Assembly (NCBI GenBank): GCA_947476215.1
Contig: CANJQI010000040.1
Span: 1 to 34,618 of the forward strand
Origin: Betaproteobacteria bacterium
GTDB taxonomy: Bacteria > Pseudomonadota > Gammaproteobacteria > Burkholderiales > SG8-41
Direction: 5' to 3'
Length of the DNA stretch: 34,618 nucleotides
The number at the start of each line of letters is the position of its first letter. Positions within the stretch are counted from its first letter, which is position 1. The notes beneath the pieces are model-generated. The model saw nothing but the letters and a program-made list of their open reading frames with translations. It was not told the origin of the DNA and did no database searches. Positions 1 through 7,669 of the stretch are shown one piece after another. The position numbers were made by a program, and so were the translations under genes.

Positions 1-156
1 ATCGACCGTGAGTTGCTCGCGGTCTTCCGCCCCGAGATGCTTTGCCGTACCGGCATATTCGCCTGCTTCGACCAGAAATAGCGCCTCGGCCTTGAGGAGT
101 CGCGCCTGTTTGCAGGAAAACTCCGGCCAGTCGGGTTGTTGCCAGTTCCATTTCAT
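1..156 (-). CDS. Fic family protein, N-terminal part (cut by window edge)
   Basis: Reading leftward from an ATG at 156, 52 codons stay open to the window edge. The protein starts MKWNWQQPDWPEF, followed by an L..E..FL...GEY.GT.KHL...DREQLTV pattern. This matches the DUF4172 domain found at the N-terminus of many Fic proteins, which precedes the helix carrying the (S/T)xxxE(G/N) inhibitory motif and the Fic core. Fic proteins usually transfer AMP from ATP to a target hydroxyl group. The catalytic HxFx(D/E)GNGR motif would lie beyond the edge, so activity cannot be judged. The gene lies just past the broken 3' end of an integrase gene on the same strand, which suggests an acquired segment. The family call rests on N-terminal pattern recognition only. 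Confidence 0.72.
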   Translation of the reverse strand, partial: MKWNWQQPDWPEFSCKQARLLKAEALFLVEAGEYAGTAKHLGAEDREQLTVD

Positions 157-174
157 GATCGATTGGGGCTCCGT

Positions 175-231
175 CTATCGCTCACTATACATGACTAATA
201 TAATCGATAGAAGGTCTGCCCTATCGCTCAC
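175..231. repeat. Paired 11-bp direct repeats upstream of the Fic gene
   Basis: CTATCGCTCAC occurs at 175-185 and again at 221-231, 46 bp apart. Between them is an AT-rich stretch containing ATCGATAG. The pair lies 19-75 bp upstream of the Fic start codon, where a promoter and operator would be expected. It could be a repressor site, but no regulator gene is visible. Confidence 0.4.
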
Positions 232-275
232 CAGCCTTCGGTCAGCGTGCCGGTCAAATCAAGGAACCAAGCCAG

Positions 276-1127
276 CTAGCGTTTCGCACGTACCGGCTCA
301 CCGTTCTTTGTCTCGCGGATCATCCATACCGCGCGCTCCAGGTCGATGTCGCGCCATAACGCGGCCACCACTTCGCCCGAGCGGCAGCCGGTAAAGAGCA
401 CCAGCGCCAGCGCATCCCGCACGGTCCGGCTGTAGGGACTGCGCGGCAGCCATCGCACGAACGTCGCGAGCCCGCTGTCGCTGAAGACGCGCTTTCTGCG
501 CACCTGCGGCGCACCTTTGATGCCCAGCGTCGGAATCACGAAGTCATCGGGAAGACGCCCCTGTTCTGCCGCGTGGGTATACGCGCATCGAATGCGGCCA
601 AGCAGGTAAGTGCCACACCGTGGGGCGCGATTCAGAATGGGCCGGATGACTTCGTCCTGAAGTTCGCGCCGCGTTACAGCCGCTGCCGGTCGCTCGCCAA
701 GCTTGGAGACCATTTCGCGACACAGCAGCCGTGCGCCCTCGTCACCGCGCTTCTGTTTGCTCAGGCGCTCAGCGACGTAGTCCTCAACCATATTCTCCAC
801 CGTATAGCGCGCGAGATTCTCGGCTTCGCGCTGGCGTCGCGCTTCCGTGCGCGCCTGCTGCTTCTCTAACTGCGGGTCGAACCCGCGCTCGCGTTCGAGC
901 TTCAAGCGTCCCAGCGCTTTGCGTGCTTCCGCCAGGGTCATGGGACCGAACTCGCCGAGCTTGATCTCGCGCAGTGCGCCATCGCTGGCCCGGTAACGGT
1001 AGAAAAACACCCGTGCGGCATTCGTGCGGCGCACCCGCAATCCCGGATGATCGGGATCGGCGCACTCGTCTCCCGAACGCAGGTCGGCGATAATGCGGGG
1101 TGTGAGCATTGGTGGCGGTTTTTTCAT
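276..1127 (-). pseudogene. P4-type tyrosine recombinase (integrase), 3'-truncated
   Basis: The likely start is the ATG at 1127 (MKKPPPMLTPRIIADL), giving 283 residues; full-length P4-type integrases are about 400. The N-terminal part carries the family pattern of an R-x-Y-R-x-DG strand, a KLGEF...LAEAR segment and a helical SAM-like domain. Near the C-terminus is the box I arginine in LFTGCRSGEV. The reading frame stops soon after the beta-strand lysine region (TKNGEPVR). The HxLR box II, the third catalytic residue and the nucleophilic tyrosine are absent, so the protein cannot perform strand exchange. An upstream in-frame extension to 1361 overlaps mutS and is unlikely to be real. This is probably a relic of the element that brought in the Fic gene. 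Confidence 0.8.
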
Positions 1128-1161
1128 TTCGCGATTTTTTTGATCTCGAACCGAGCGTAAA

Positions 1162-1183
1162 CCTATACCGCCACCTATACCAA
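1162..1183. repeat. Short direct repeat upstream of the integrase
   Basis: ACCTATACC occurs twice in close tandem, about 35-55 bp upstream of the proposed integrase start. In integrase genes this position often holds promoter or accessory recombinase-binding sites, but nothing more specific can be said. Confidence 0.3.
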
Positions 1184-1302
1184 ACCGCCTGACAAGGCTG
1201 GACAAGACTGGACGAGTCCAGCCATCAAGCGGAGACCAGAATTTGCAATAAGCGCCATCTGTACAAGTGATTACACGCAGTTTTGCCAAAGAAGAGAAGA
1301 GC

Positions 1303-3873
1303 TTGAACGACCCCAGTTTCAGCAACCACACGCCGATGATGCAGCAGTACCTGCGCATCAAGGCGCAGCACCCCGATATGCTTTTGTTCTATCGCATGGG
1401 CGACTTTTACGAGCTTTTCTACGGGGACGCGGAGAAAGCCGCGCGCCTGCTCGATATCACGCTGACCAGCCGTGGCGCTTCGCGTGGCGAGCCGATCAAG
1501 ATGGCGGGTGTGCCCTACCATGCCGTGGAACAGTATCTGGCGAAGCTGGTAAAGCTCGGCGAATCGGTTGCGATCTGCGAACAGATCGGCGATCCGAACA
1601 CCTCCAAAGGTCCGGTTGAGCGCAAGGTCATGCGCGTGGTCACGCCTGGCACGCTGACCGACACCGCGCTGCTTGATGACAAGCGCGACAATCTGCTGGT
1701 TGCCGTGTGGCAAAAACAAAACGTCGCAGGCGTTGCGTGGCTGGCGCTGGCCGCCGGGCGCTTTCGCGCGACGGAAATCAAGTTCGACAACCTGACCGCC
1801 GAACTTGAACGACTGCGCCCCGCTGAAGTGCTGATCGCGGAAAACGCGGGGTTTGAGTTGCCCTCCGGCGCGCCGTACGCGATCCGGCGCCTGCCCGCAT
1901 GGCAGTTCGATGCCGATACTGCGACGCGCGCGCTCACTCGACAGTTCAATACCCACGATCTGACTGCATTTGGGATTCAGAAACTCCCCGCCGCCACGTG
2001 CGCCGCCGGCGCGCTGATCGAATACGCCCGTGCAACGCAGGGCAACTCGATTGCGCACGTTAACGCGCTGCAGATCGAGTATGCGTCGGCATACGTTGCG
2101 CTTGATCCCGCGACGCGGCGCAACCTTGAAATCTCCGAGACGCTGCGTGGCGAACCCGCGCCGACCCTGTTATCCCTGCTCGACACCTGCGCCACCAGCA
2201 TGGGCAGCCGCTTTCTCCATCACACGCTGCACCACCCACTGCGCGACCGCACGCGGGTGCACGAACGGCTGGCGGCGGTCAAACTCTTCGCCGGCGATGG
2301 TGCGACCACCTGTGCGTCATTGCGTGCCGAACTCAAAATGTGCGCCGATGTCGAGCGCATCACCGCGCGGGTGGCATTGAAAAGCGCGCGCCCGCGTGAT
2401 TTGTCCGGGCTGCGCGAGACGCTCGTGCGCCTGCCGCAGTTCAGCGAGCAGCTGCGAGCACTCGACTCACAGCGCTTGCAGACGCTGGCAGCGGATCTGC
2501 ATCCGCTCGACGGCGTCGCATCGTTGCTTGTGCGCGCGATACTTCCGGAACCTGCCGCGGTGGTGCGCGAAGGCGGCGTGATTGCCGATGGTTACGACGC
2601 CGGCCTCGACGAGCTGCGCGCGATCGATCGGAACTGCGGCCAGTTCCTGCTGGACCTGGAAACACGTGAACGCGCGCGCAGCGGCATCGCCAATCTGAAG
2701 GTCGAATACAACCGCGTACATGGCTTTTACATCGAAGTCACGCGCGCGCAATCGGTACACGTACCCGACGATTACCGGCGGCGCCAGACGCTAAAAAACG
2801 CCGAACGCTACATTACGCCGGAACTCAAGACCTTCGAGGACAAGGCGCTGTCGGCGCAGGAGCGCGCCCTGGCACGTGAAAAACTCCTGTACGACCAGTT
2901 GCTCGACGAGCTTGCGCCCGCCATTCCCGATCTGCAGCGCATTGCTGCAGCGCTTGCCGAAGTCGATCTGCTGACCACGTTCGCCGAACGTGCGCAGACG
3001 CTCAATTTCTGCGAACCGGAACTTGCCGACGAGCCGCTGATCGAGATCGATGCCGGCCGGCATCCGGTGGTCGAAGCACAAATCGGCGAATTCATCGCCA
3101 ATGACACTCGCCTCGCCTCGACGCGCCAGATGCTGCTCATTACCGGCCCCAACATGGGCGGCAAATCGACCTATATGCGGCAGGTCGCGCTGATTGCGCT
3201 GCTCGCGCACTGCGGCTCATTCGTTCCCGCGGCGCGCGCGCGCATCGGCGCGCTCGATCAGATCTTTACGCGCATAGGTGCGGCGGATGATCTTGCCGGC
3301 GGACGCTCGACCTTCATGGTCGAGATGACCGAGGCGGCGTACATCCTGCATCACGCCACGCCGGCTAGTCTGGTATTGATGGACGAGATCGGCCGCGGCA
3401 CGTCGACCTTCGACGGGCTGGCGCTGGCGTGGGCCATTGCGCGTCATTTGCTCGACACGAGCCGCGGCCTGACCCTGTTTGCCACCCACTATTTCGAGTT
3501 GACGCGGCTCGCCCAGGATTTTGACCAGCTTGCCAACGTGCATCTCGACGCGGTGGAGCACAAGGATCACATTGTGTTTTTACACAGCGTCGAGGAAGGG
3601 CCCGCGAATCAGAGCTACGGACTGCAGGTGGCGCAGCTTGCCGGCGTGCCGGCCGGGGTGATACGCGCCGCGCGCAAACATCTGCAGCAATTGGAACAGG
3701 AAGGCGTGAACCGCAGTGTGCAACCCGACCTGTTTTCGCAGTCGCCGGCAACACCTGAGGCCGCGGAAGAACACCCGGTTCTTACGAGGTTGCGCGATCT
3801 GAATCCGGACGAACTAAGCGCACGGCAAGCGCTGGAGCTTATTTACAGCCTCAAGCACGAACTCGATCAGTGA
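1303..3873 (+). CDS. mutS: DNA mismatch repair ATPase MutS
   Basis: MutS binds mismatches and small loops and recruits MutL. I chose the TTG start at 1303 because a purine-rich AGAAGAG sits just upstream. It gives 856 residues (E. coli 853) and E. coli-like numbering: the mismatch-reading Phe-x-Glu is F35/E37 in MGDFYELF, the Walker A GPNMGGKS is at 615-622, and the Walker B Asp-Glu is at 694-695 in [17 protein letters not shown] 1267 and ATG 1336 are possible alternatives. The domains run in normal order: mismatch-binding, connector, core/lever, clamp, ATPase with helix-turn-helix, and a C-terminal segment ending [18 protein letters not shown]. The gene is complete. Its 3' end overlaps the convergent slyD gene by 7 bp. 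It is preceded by the decayed integrase on the other strand. Confidence 0.97.
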   Translation: MNDPSFSNHTPMMQQYLRIKAQHPDMLLFYRMGDFYELFYGDAEKAARLLDITLTSRGASRGEPIKMAGVPYHAVEQYLAKLVKLGESVAICEQIGDPNTSKGPVERKVMRVVTPGTLTDTALLDDKRDNLLVAVWQKQNVAGVAWLALAAGRFRATEIKFDNLTAELERLRPAEVLIAENAGFELPSGAPYAIRRLPAWQFDADTATRALTRQFNTHDLTAFGIQKLPAATCAAGALIEYARATQGNSIAHVNALQIEYASAYVALDPATRRNLEISETLRGEPAPTLLSLLDTCATSMGSRFLHHTLHHPLRDRTRVHERLAAVKLFAGDGATTCASLRAELKMCADVERITARVALKSARPRDLSGLRETLVRLPQFSEQLRALDSQRLQTLAADLHPLDGVASLLVRAILPEPAAVVREGGVIADGYDAGLDELRAIDRNCGQFLLDLETRERARSGIANLKVEYNRVHGFYIEVTRAQSVHVPDDYRRRQTLKNAERYITPELKTFEDKALSAQERALAREKLLYDQLLDELAPAIPDLQRIAAALAEVDLLTTFAERAQTLNFCEPELADEPLIEIDAGRHPVVEAQIGEFIANDTRLASTRQMLLITGPNMGGKSTYMRQVALIALLAHCGSFVPAARARIGALDQIFTRIGAADDLAGGRSTFMVEMTEAAYILHHATPASLVLMDEIGRGTSTFDGLALAWAIARHLLDTSRGLTLFATHYFELTRLAQDFDQLANVHLDAVEHKDHIVFLHSVEEGPANQSYGLQVAQLAGVPAGVIRAARKHLQQLEQEGVNRSVQPDLFSQSPATPEAAEEHPVLTRLRDLNPDELSARQALELIYSLKHELDQ

Positions 3874-4346
3874 TGGTGTCCGTGTGCTCCATGCACATGT
3901 CCGTGTTTTAATTCTTCGGCAGTCGCCTTGCGCACGCCTTTGACGGTGCACTGAAACCGCAGGGCTTTGCCGGCCAGCGGATGATTGCCGTCTACCACGA
4001 CTTTTCCATCCGCGATGTCGGTCACGGTATAGGTCAGCGACTCTCCGGATTCTCCGGCTTCGCCCTGAAAACGCATGCCGACTTCCATCGTTTCCGGAAA
4101 CTTGTCGCGCGCCTCAATCTGAACCAGCGCCGCATCGTAGTCCCCGAACGCATCGGCGGGCTGCAGATAGACCTCGCACGACTCGCCGGCATTTTTGCCC
4201 TGCAGCGACTTCTCAACCGCCGCGAATATGCCGTCATATCCCCCATGCAGGTATTCAATCGGTTCGTCGGTCTTCTCGATCAGCTCACCGTCGGAACTGA
4301 ACAACTCGTAATCCAATAAAACCACCATGTTCTTTCTTACTTGCAT
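3867..4346 (-). CDS. slyD: FKBP-type peptidyl-prolyl isomerase, SlyD-like
   Basis: This 159-residue protein has the SlyD layout: an FKBP half-domain with [15 protein letters not shown], an inserted IF-type chaperone flap in the middle ([17 protein letters not shown]), and the second FKBP strand block with [15 protein letters not shown] His-rich tail, [12 protein letters not shown], replaces the longer Cys/His tail of E. coli SlyD (196 residues). Known family roles are cytosolic prolyl isomerisation, chaperoning and Ni/Zn binding, including metallocentre assembly. The start MQVRKN aligns with the E. coli start and has AGGAG 9 nt upstream. It overlaps the end of the peroxiredoxin gene by 10 bp, so the two are probably co-translated. 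The last bases overlap convergent mutS. Confidence 0.93.
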   Translation of the reverse strand: MQVRKNMVVLLDYELFSSDGELIEKTDEPIEYLHGGYDGIFAAVEKSLQGKNAGESCEVYLQPADAFGDYDAALVQIEARDKFPETMEVGMRFQGEAGESGESLTYTVTDIADGKVVVDGNHPLAGKALRFQCTVKGVRKATAEELKHGHVHGAHGHHH

Positions 4347-4843
4347 TTAACCATGCTCCTGATCAATCCCAGCACATCAGCCGCATGCCCCCGCGCGCTG
4401 ACCCCGTACAGCGTGTGCTTGACTACGCCGTGTTTGTCGATAATGAATGTTGATCGCCTGATACCGGTTTTCCTGACACCATCGTGCTCAACCTCCTGCA
4501 TGACGCCGTAGTTGTTGCACACTTCGCCTTCAACATCCGCCAACAGCCGCAGAGACAGGCCGTGTTTGTCGCGAAATGCCGCATGGCTCAAGCAATCATC
4601 CATGCTGACCCCCAGCACAACCACATCGAGTTTATCAAACTCGTCCTGCTTGTCCGTGAACTCGATCGCCTCCGCCGTACATCCGGGTGCGTCGTCCCTG
4701 CGATAGAAATACAGCACCACGTTCTTGTGACTCTTGTATTCGGCAAGACTGACGAGATCCATGTCCGCGTCCGCCAGTTCGAATGCCGGTGCCGGCTGAC
4801 CTGCATGCAACAGTCCTTGCGCTAAATTTGGTTTGTCCGACAT
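4337..4843 (-). CDS. bcp: Peroxiredoxin, BCP/PrxQ type
   Basis: This is a 168-residue thioredoxin-fold peroxidase that reduces hydrogen and organic peroxides using thioredoxin-type donors. The peroxidatic cysteine is C55 in DDAPGCTAEA, with the conserved Arg in GIRRSTFIID. In the common PrxQ type the resolving cysteine lies five residues after the first, but here that position is not Cys (GCTAEAIEF). C84 (MDDCLSH) and C109 (EVCNNYG) are the other candidates, so it may be an atypical 2-Cys or a 1-Cys enzyme. The 3' end overlaps slyD, forming a two-gene minus-strand unit. No strong ribosome binding site is visible before the ATG at 4843. Confidence 0.9.
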   Translation of the reverse strand: MSDKPNLAQGLLHAGQPAPAFELADADMDLVSLAEYKSHKNVVLYFYRRDDAPGCTAEAIEFTDKQDEFDKLDVVVLGVSMDDCLSHAAFRDKHGLSLRLLADVEGEVCNNYGVMQEVEHDGVRKTGIRRSTFIIDKHGVVKHTLYGVSARGHAADVLGLIRSMVKCK

Positions 4844-4885
4844 AAAGATGATTCTAGCAAATTACCGGTGCCATCCATACCACAT

Positions 4886-5277
4886 TCAACCGAGATTATT
4901 CGATAGTTGCACGCGGCTGCTGGTAGCCAGATCAAAGCGTTCAAAAAGCCTGACCACGGCGCGGCGTCCAACACACTTTGTCCAGCCGAACACGCGCGCC
5001 AGCACGCGGTCGTGGCGATTGATCTCAAGCTGCGAGAAGCGATTGGCCCCACACCACAGGCTGACCGGAAACTGCTCGATGAGCATGACCGGGGCAAAGC
5101 CTCGGTTAGAACCCGGTGGTGGCGGTGAGCAGGCTGTGCTGCAGCGCGAAAGCCGATAGCGTTGAGCATGCGCTGCATGAGCGCCAGACCACCCCAAGCG
5201 CTCACCGCTTTGCCGCTGCAGTGGAGAGATGACTCCGTGGCCGTCGCACCCATGGCGTAATTGTTCCAAAAAAACAA
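4886..5277 (-). pseudogene. Transposase fragment (IS4-like), frameshifted and truncated
   Basis: Between the peroxiredoxin gene and roxA (about 600 bp) no intact gene is seen, but two adjacent minus-strand frames join into the N-terminal third of an IS4-type transposase. The first frame, from 5277 to about 5128, reads GGLALMQRMLNAIGF. The next frame, from about 5125, reads PPPGSNRGFAPVMLIEQF, then SLWCGANRF, then INRHDRVLARVFGW and RRAVVRLFERFDLAT, and stops at 4886-4888. In intact relatives these blocks are contiguous, so one frameshift lies near 5125-5135 and the catalytic DDE core is missing. I found no terminal inverted repeats. The remaining spacer, 5278-5434, holds nothing I recognise. 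Confidence 0.68.
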
Positions 5278-5434
5278 GGAAACTCATTGTATTTCAATAG
5301 CTTGCTCTAATGGGTTTCATTAGAAATTCATCACATGCTCACGATGACAGATGTGCAAAACGACCTAATGGATAATCTCGGATAAAACAAGTGTAGCGTG
5401 TCATGACAGCCCAAGTCCGCGCCATCGGGCAAGC

Positions 5435-5440
5435 TATAAT
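5435..5440 (+). promoter_or_regulatory. Consensus -10 box 7 nt before the roxA start
   Basis: A perfect TATAAT ends 6 nt before the ATG at 5447, so transcription would be expected to begin about at the start codon. No ribosome binding site and no good -35 box are visible. This may indicate a leaderless roxA message, or it may be chance. Confidence 0.35.
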
Positions 5441-5446
5441 TAGAAA

Positions 5447-6565
5447 ATGACAGACAGCTTGCTAAGCGCGCGCGCCGCACGCCGTTTTCTCGATGAATAC
5501 TGGCGGAAGAAGCCCAAGCTTGCGCGCAATCAAGTGTCCGGTCTGGACGCATCCATAGATCGCAAAACACTGATCGAACTTGCTTGCCGCGACGACGTGG
5601 AGTCCCGTCTTGTCATCGGCGCGCGCCGCGACTGGAGCCTGCAGCACGGCCCATTCCGGAAACGGGATTTCACGCGATTGCCGTCCCGCAACTGGACGTT
5701 GCTGGTCAATGGCGTCGAAAACCACATACCTGCCGCACGCGCATTACAGATGCGGTTCGGCTTCATACCTTACGCCCGCCATGATGACGTCATGGTGAGT
5801 TACGCAGCCCCCGGTGGCGGCGTCGGACCACATTACGACAGCTACGACGTATTCCTGCTGCAGGGAACCGGCCGGCGGCGCTGGCAAATCAGCCATCAGT
5901 CCGATCTCGCGCTGATAGATGGCGCGCCTCTCAAGATACTTAGACGCTTTCGCGCACACCGCGAGTGGGTGCTGCAATGCGGAGATGCGCTCTATCTGCC
6001 CCCCAACCATGCGCATCACGGCGTTGCGCTTGACGAATGCATCACCTGGTCGATAGGCTTGCGTGCGCCCAGCCAGCAGGAAATGGCCGCGCGGTTTCTC
6101 GATTACCTGCAGGATCGTCTATCGCTTACGGGCAGCTACGACGACCCACAACTTCAAGCGCAACGACATCCGGCGGAGATTGATTCCGATATGCTGAGCC
6201 AGATCAGATCTATGATAGACGGCATACGCTGGAACAACGCGGATGTTCAGCGCTGCCTCGGCGAGTATCTGACCGAGCCGCGATCCAGCGTCGTATTCAA
6301 ACAGGAACGCAGCATGCCGTCTCGCAGGTTTGCGGGTGCCGTCGCGACGCGCGGCGTAAGTCTAGCTCTGAAAAGCCGCATGCTGCGGTGTGCCGGCATG
6401 ATATTTATCAATGGCGAGACCGTGACGCCAAGCACGACGGCGCGCAAGGCGCTGCGGGAACTTGCCGATCAGCGCAGACTTCGTCCGGGTGCGCGCCTGG
6501 CTGCGGATGCGCGCGAGATACTCTACCAGTGGTATCGAGCAGGATATGTTGTTCTTGGTGAGTAG
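5447..6565 (+). CDS. roxA: Ribosomal protein uL16 arginine hydroxylase, RoxA/YcfD-like
   Basis: This 372-residue JmjC/cupin-fold 2-oxoglutarate and Fe(II)-dependent oxygenase matches the family that hydroxylates an arginine of ribosomal protein L16 in E. coli (YcfD). The metal triad is visible as H129 and D131 in GPHYDSYDVF, with the distal histidine at H190 in LPPNHAHHGVAL. The basic strand GRRRWQIS carries the likely 2-oxoglutarate-binding arginine. After the cupin core come a helical dimerisation region and a C-terminal winged-helix domain (about 300-372), in family order. The C-terminus VVLGE and the stop codon overlap the first unit of a heptamer repeat that fills the gap to the next gene. 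Substrate assignment is by family. Confidence 0.88.
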   Translation: MTDSLLSARAARRFLDEYWRKKPKLARNQVSGLDASIDRKTLIELACRDDVESRLVIGARRDWSLQHGPFRKRDFTRLPSRNWTLLVNGVENHIPAARALQMRFGFIPYARHDDVMVSYAAPGGGVGPHYDSYDVFLLQGTGRRRWQISHQSDLALIDGAPLKILRRFRAHREWVLQCGDALYLPPNHAHHGVALDECITWSIGLRAPSQQEMAARFLDYLQDRLSLTGSYDDPQLQAQRHPAEIDSDMLSQIRSMIDGIRWNNADVQRCLGEYLTEPRSSVVFKQERSMPSRRFAGAVATRGVSLALKSRMLRCAGMIFINGETVTPSTTARKALRELADQRRLRPGARLAADAREILYQWYRAGYVVLGE

Positions 6566-6646
6566 TGCAGTGGGCAGTTATCAAGAATAGACCACGTCCC
6601 GGGTGTTACGACTTACCGCTTACCAATCACCATTTACCACTTACCA
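6556..6646. repeat. Heptamer repeat element, copy 1 (roxA to DUF7931-like gene)
   Basis: Five tandem heptamers lie at 6612-6646: CTTACCG, CTTACCA, ATCACCA, TTTACCA, CTTACCA. The opposite orientation (TGGTGAG, then decayed TAGTGCA and GTGGGCA) begins at 6556 and covers the roxA stop codon. The two halves could pair into an imperfect hairpin. The same architecture occurs at 18803-18876, so this is a dispersed element rather than local slippage. Confidence 0.7.
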
Positions 6647-6657
6647 TACGCGCAACC

Positions 6658-7158
6658 ATGGAACCGGTCCCGCCAGAACGCATGCCCGGTGAGCGCAAGC
6701 TCGAAGGCCTGGTCGCGTACGACGCAGCGCTTGATGAACTGATTGCAAACACGGATCAGACTCTACGCATATTCGACCGGAAAATCGGTCGCGCCTTCAA
6801 TACCGTGCAACGATACGATCTGTTGCGACGAATGCTGTTGCCTGGCCGCACGCGCCGTGTCTTGATCGTGTTACACGAGACATCCAACATCGTGCGTGAC
6901 TGCCCCCGGCTGATGTTGCTGCTGCGACAATTCAGCCACAACGTTTTTATTCACCAGACGCAGTCCGCCGCGCACAGCGTTTACGATCCGTTTGCGATCG
7001 GCGATGACACGCGTTTCGTGCGCCGTTTCCATTATGATGATGTACGCGGCGCCGCGACCATAGGAGACGTCGCCTATACGAGCCTGTTGCTGCGCCGGTT
7101 TGAAGAAATCTGGGGCGTATCCACGCCTGCTATTTCGGCAACTACCATAGGCCTCTGA
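6658..7158 (+). CDS. Conserved protein, DUF7931-like
   Basis: The ATG at 6658 gives 166 residues (MEPVPPERMPGERKLEG). An in-frame extension to 6565 would run through the heptamer repeat and is rejected. The pattern is that of a betaproteobacterial conserved family: an early DQTLRIFDRKIGRAF block, an R.R.VLIVLHET strand, RDCPRLMLLLRQFSHNVFIHQT, a YDPFAIGDDTRFVRRFHYDD block, and the terminal signature FEEIW..STPAISATTIGL. The fold resembles one half of a phospholipase D/HKD-type module without a clear HKD catalytic motif. No signal peptide or membrane segment is seen. It follows roxA on the same strand and may be co-expressed. The function is unknown and the family assignment is from memory of the C-terminal signature. 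Confidence 0.65.
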   Translation: MEPVPPERMPGERKLEGLVAYDAALDELIANTDQTLRIFDRKIGRAFNTVQRYDLLRRMLLPGRTRRVLIVLHETSNIVRDCPRLMLLLRQFSHNVFIHQTQSAAHSVYDPFAIGDDTRFVRRFHYDDVRGAATIGDVAYTSLLLRRFEEIWGVSTPAISATTIGL

Positions 7159-7256
7159 CATCGCCGATCGACGGGCTGGAAATCGTGTGTGAATCGGCAT
7201 ATAATTCCCCTCCATGGCTGGTTAGCTTGAAGACCGGCCGGACCAGCGTTCCGGAC

Positions 7257-7292
7257 TAAATCTAAATCTAAATCTAAAGCTAAAGCTAAAGG
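7257..7292 (+). repeat. Hexamer microsatellite that includes the lipoprotein gene's RBS
   Basis: Six uninterrupted hexamers precede the ATG at 7300: TAAATC three times (7257-7274), TAAAGC twice (7275-7286) and TAAAGG once (7287-7292). The last unit with the following A's makes the AAAGGA ribosome binding site. Unit gain or loss would alter the leader but not the RBS-to-start spacing, unless the last unit is affected. Confidence 0.8.
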
Positions 7293-7299
7293 AAAAATA

Positions 7300-7596
7300 A
7301 TGAATCGTTCACTTCTAATTGCTGCACTCGTAGCAGTCGGCTTGACCGCCTGCGGTGAAAAACCTGCGCCGACTCCGGCACCCGCTGCTGCTCCGGCACC
7401 CGCTGCTGCTCCGGCAGCTGCTCCTGCTCCGGCGGCTGATGCTGCCAAGGATGCAGCCAGCGACATGGCGAAAGCGGCTGACACCGCCAAAGGTGCGGCC
7501 AGTGATATGTCCAAAGCGGCCGATGTCGCGAAAGACGCAGCTGCTGGCGCCGCATCTGGAGCCAAGTCAGGCGCAATGGACGCAATGAAGAAGTAA
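7300..7596 (+). CDS. Small Ala/Pro-rich lipoprotein
   Basis: This 98-residue protein has a type II signal peptide, MNRSLLIAALVAVGLTAC, with the lipobox cysteine at C18 (LTAC). A Pro-Ala linker (about residues 22-46) would extend from the membrane. The rest is an Ala/Lys/Asp amphipathic helix with repeats of the form AAKDAASDMAKAAD, ending MDAMKK. It resembles small low-complexity envelope lipoproteins, loosely Lpp-like or LEA-like in composition, but I recognise no family. It is a monocistronic unit: a good ribosome binding site (AAAGGA) upstream and a strong hairpin terminator 16 bp after the stop. Sorting to the outer membrane is likely because no Asp follows the cysteine. Confidence 0.85.
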   Translation: MNRSLLIAALVAVGLTACGEKPAPTPAPAAAPAPAAAPAAAPAPAADAAKDAASDMAKAADTAKGAASDMSKAADVAKDAAAGAASGAKSGAMDAMKK

Positions 7597-7612
7597 GAAT
7601 TCTTCATGCTCG

Positions 7613-7640
7613 AAAAAGCCAGCCTGCGGGCTGGCTTTTT
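7613..7640 (+). terminator. Rho-independent terminator after the lipoprotein gene
   Basis: A 12-bp perfect stem (7613-7624 with 7629-7640; GGCTGGC core) and a TGCG loop are followed by a T-rich run on the + strand. The A-run on the left makes it symmetrical, so it could also end transcription of the convergent hydrolase gene. Confidence 0.92.
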
Positions 7641-7669
7641 TATTTATATTTCAATAACTTAGAAATTCA

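Noticed and set aside
2791-3210. Open minus-strand frames inside mutS
   Set aside because: They mirror the codon structure of mutS and show no family pattern; GC-rich coding DNA often leaves its antisense frames open.
6612-6646. CRISPR-like interpretation of the heptamer arrays
   Set aside because: Units are 7 bp with no spacers; this is a tandem repeat.
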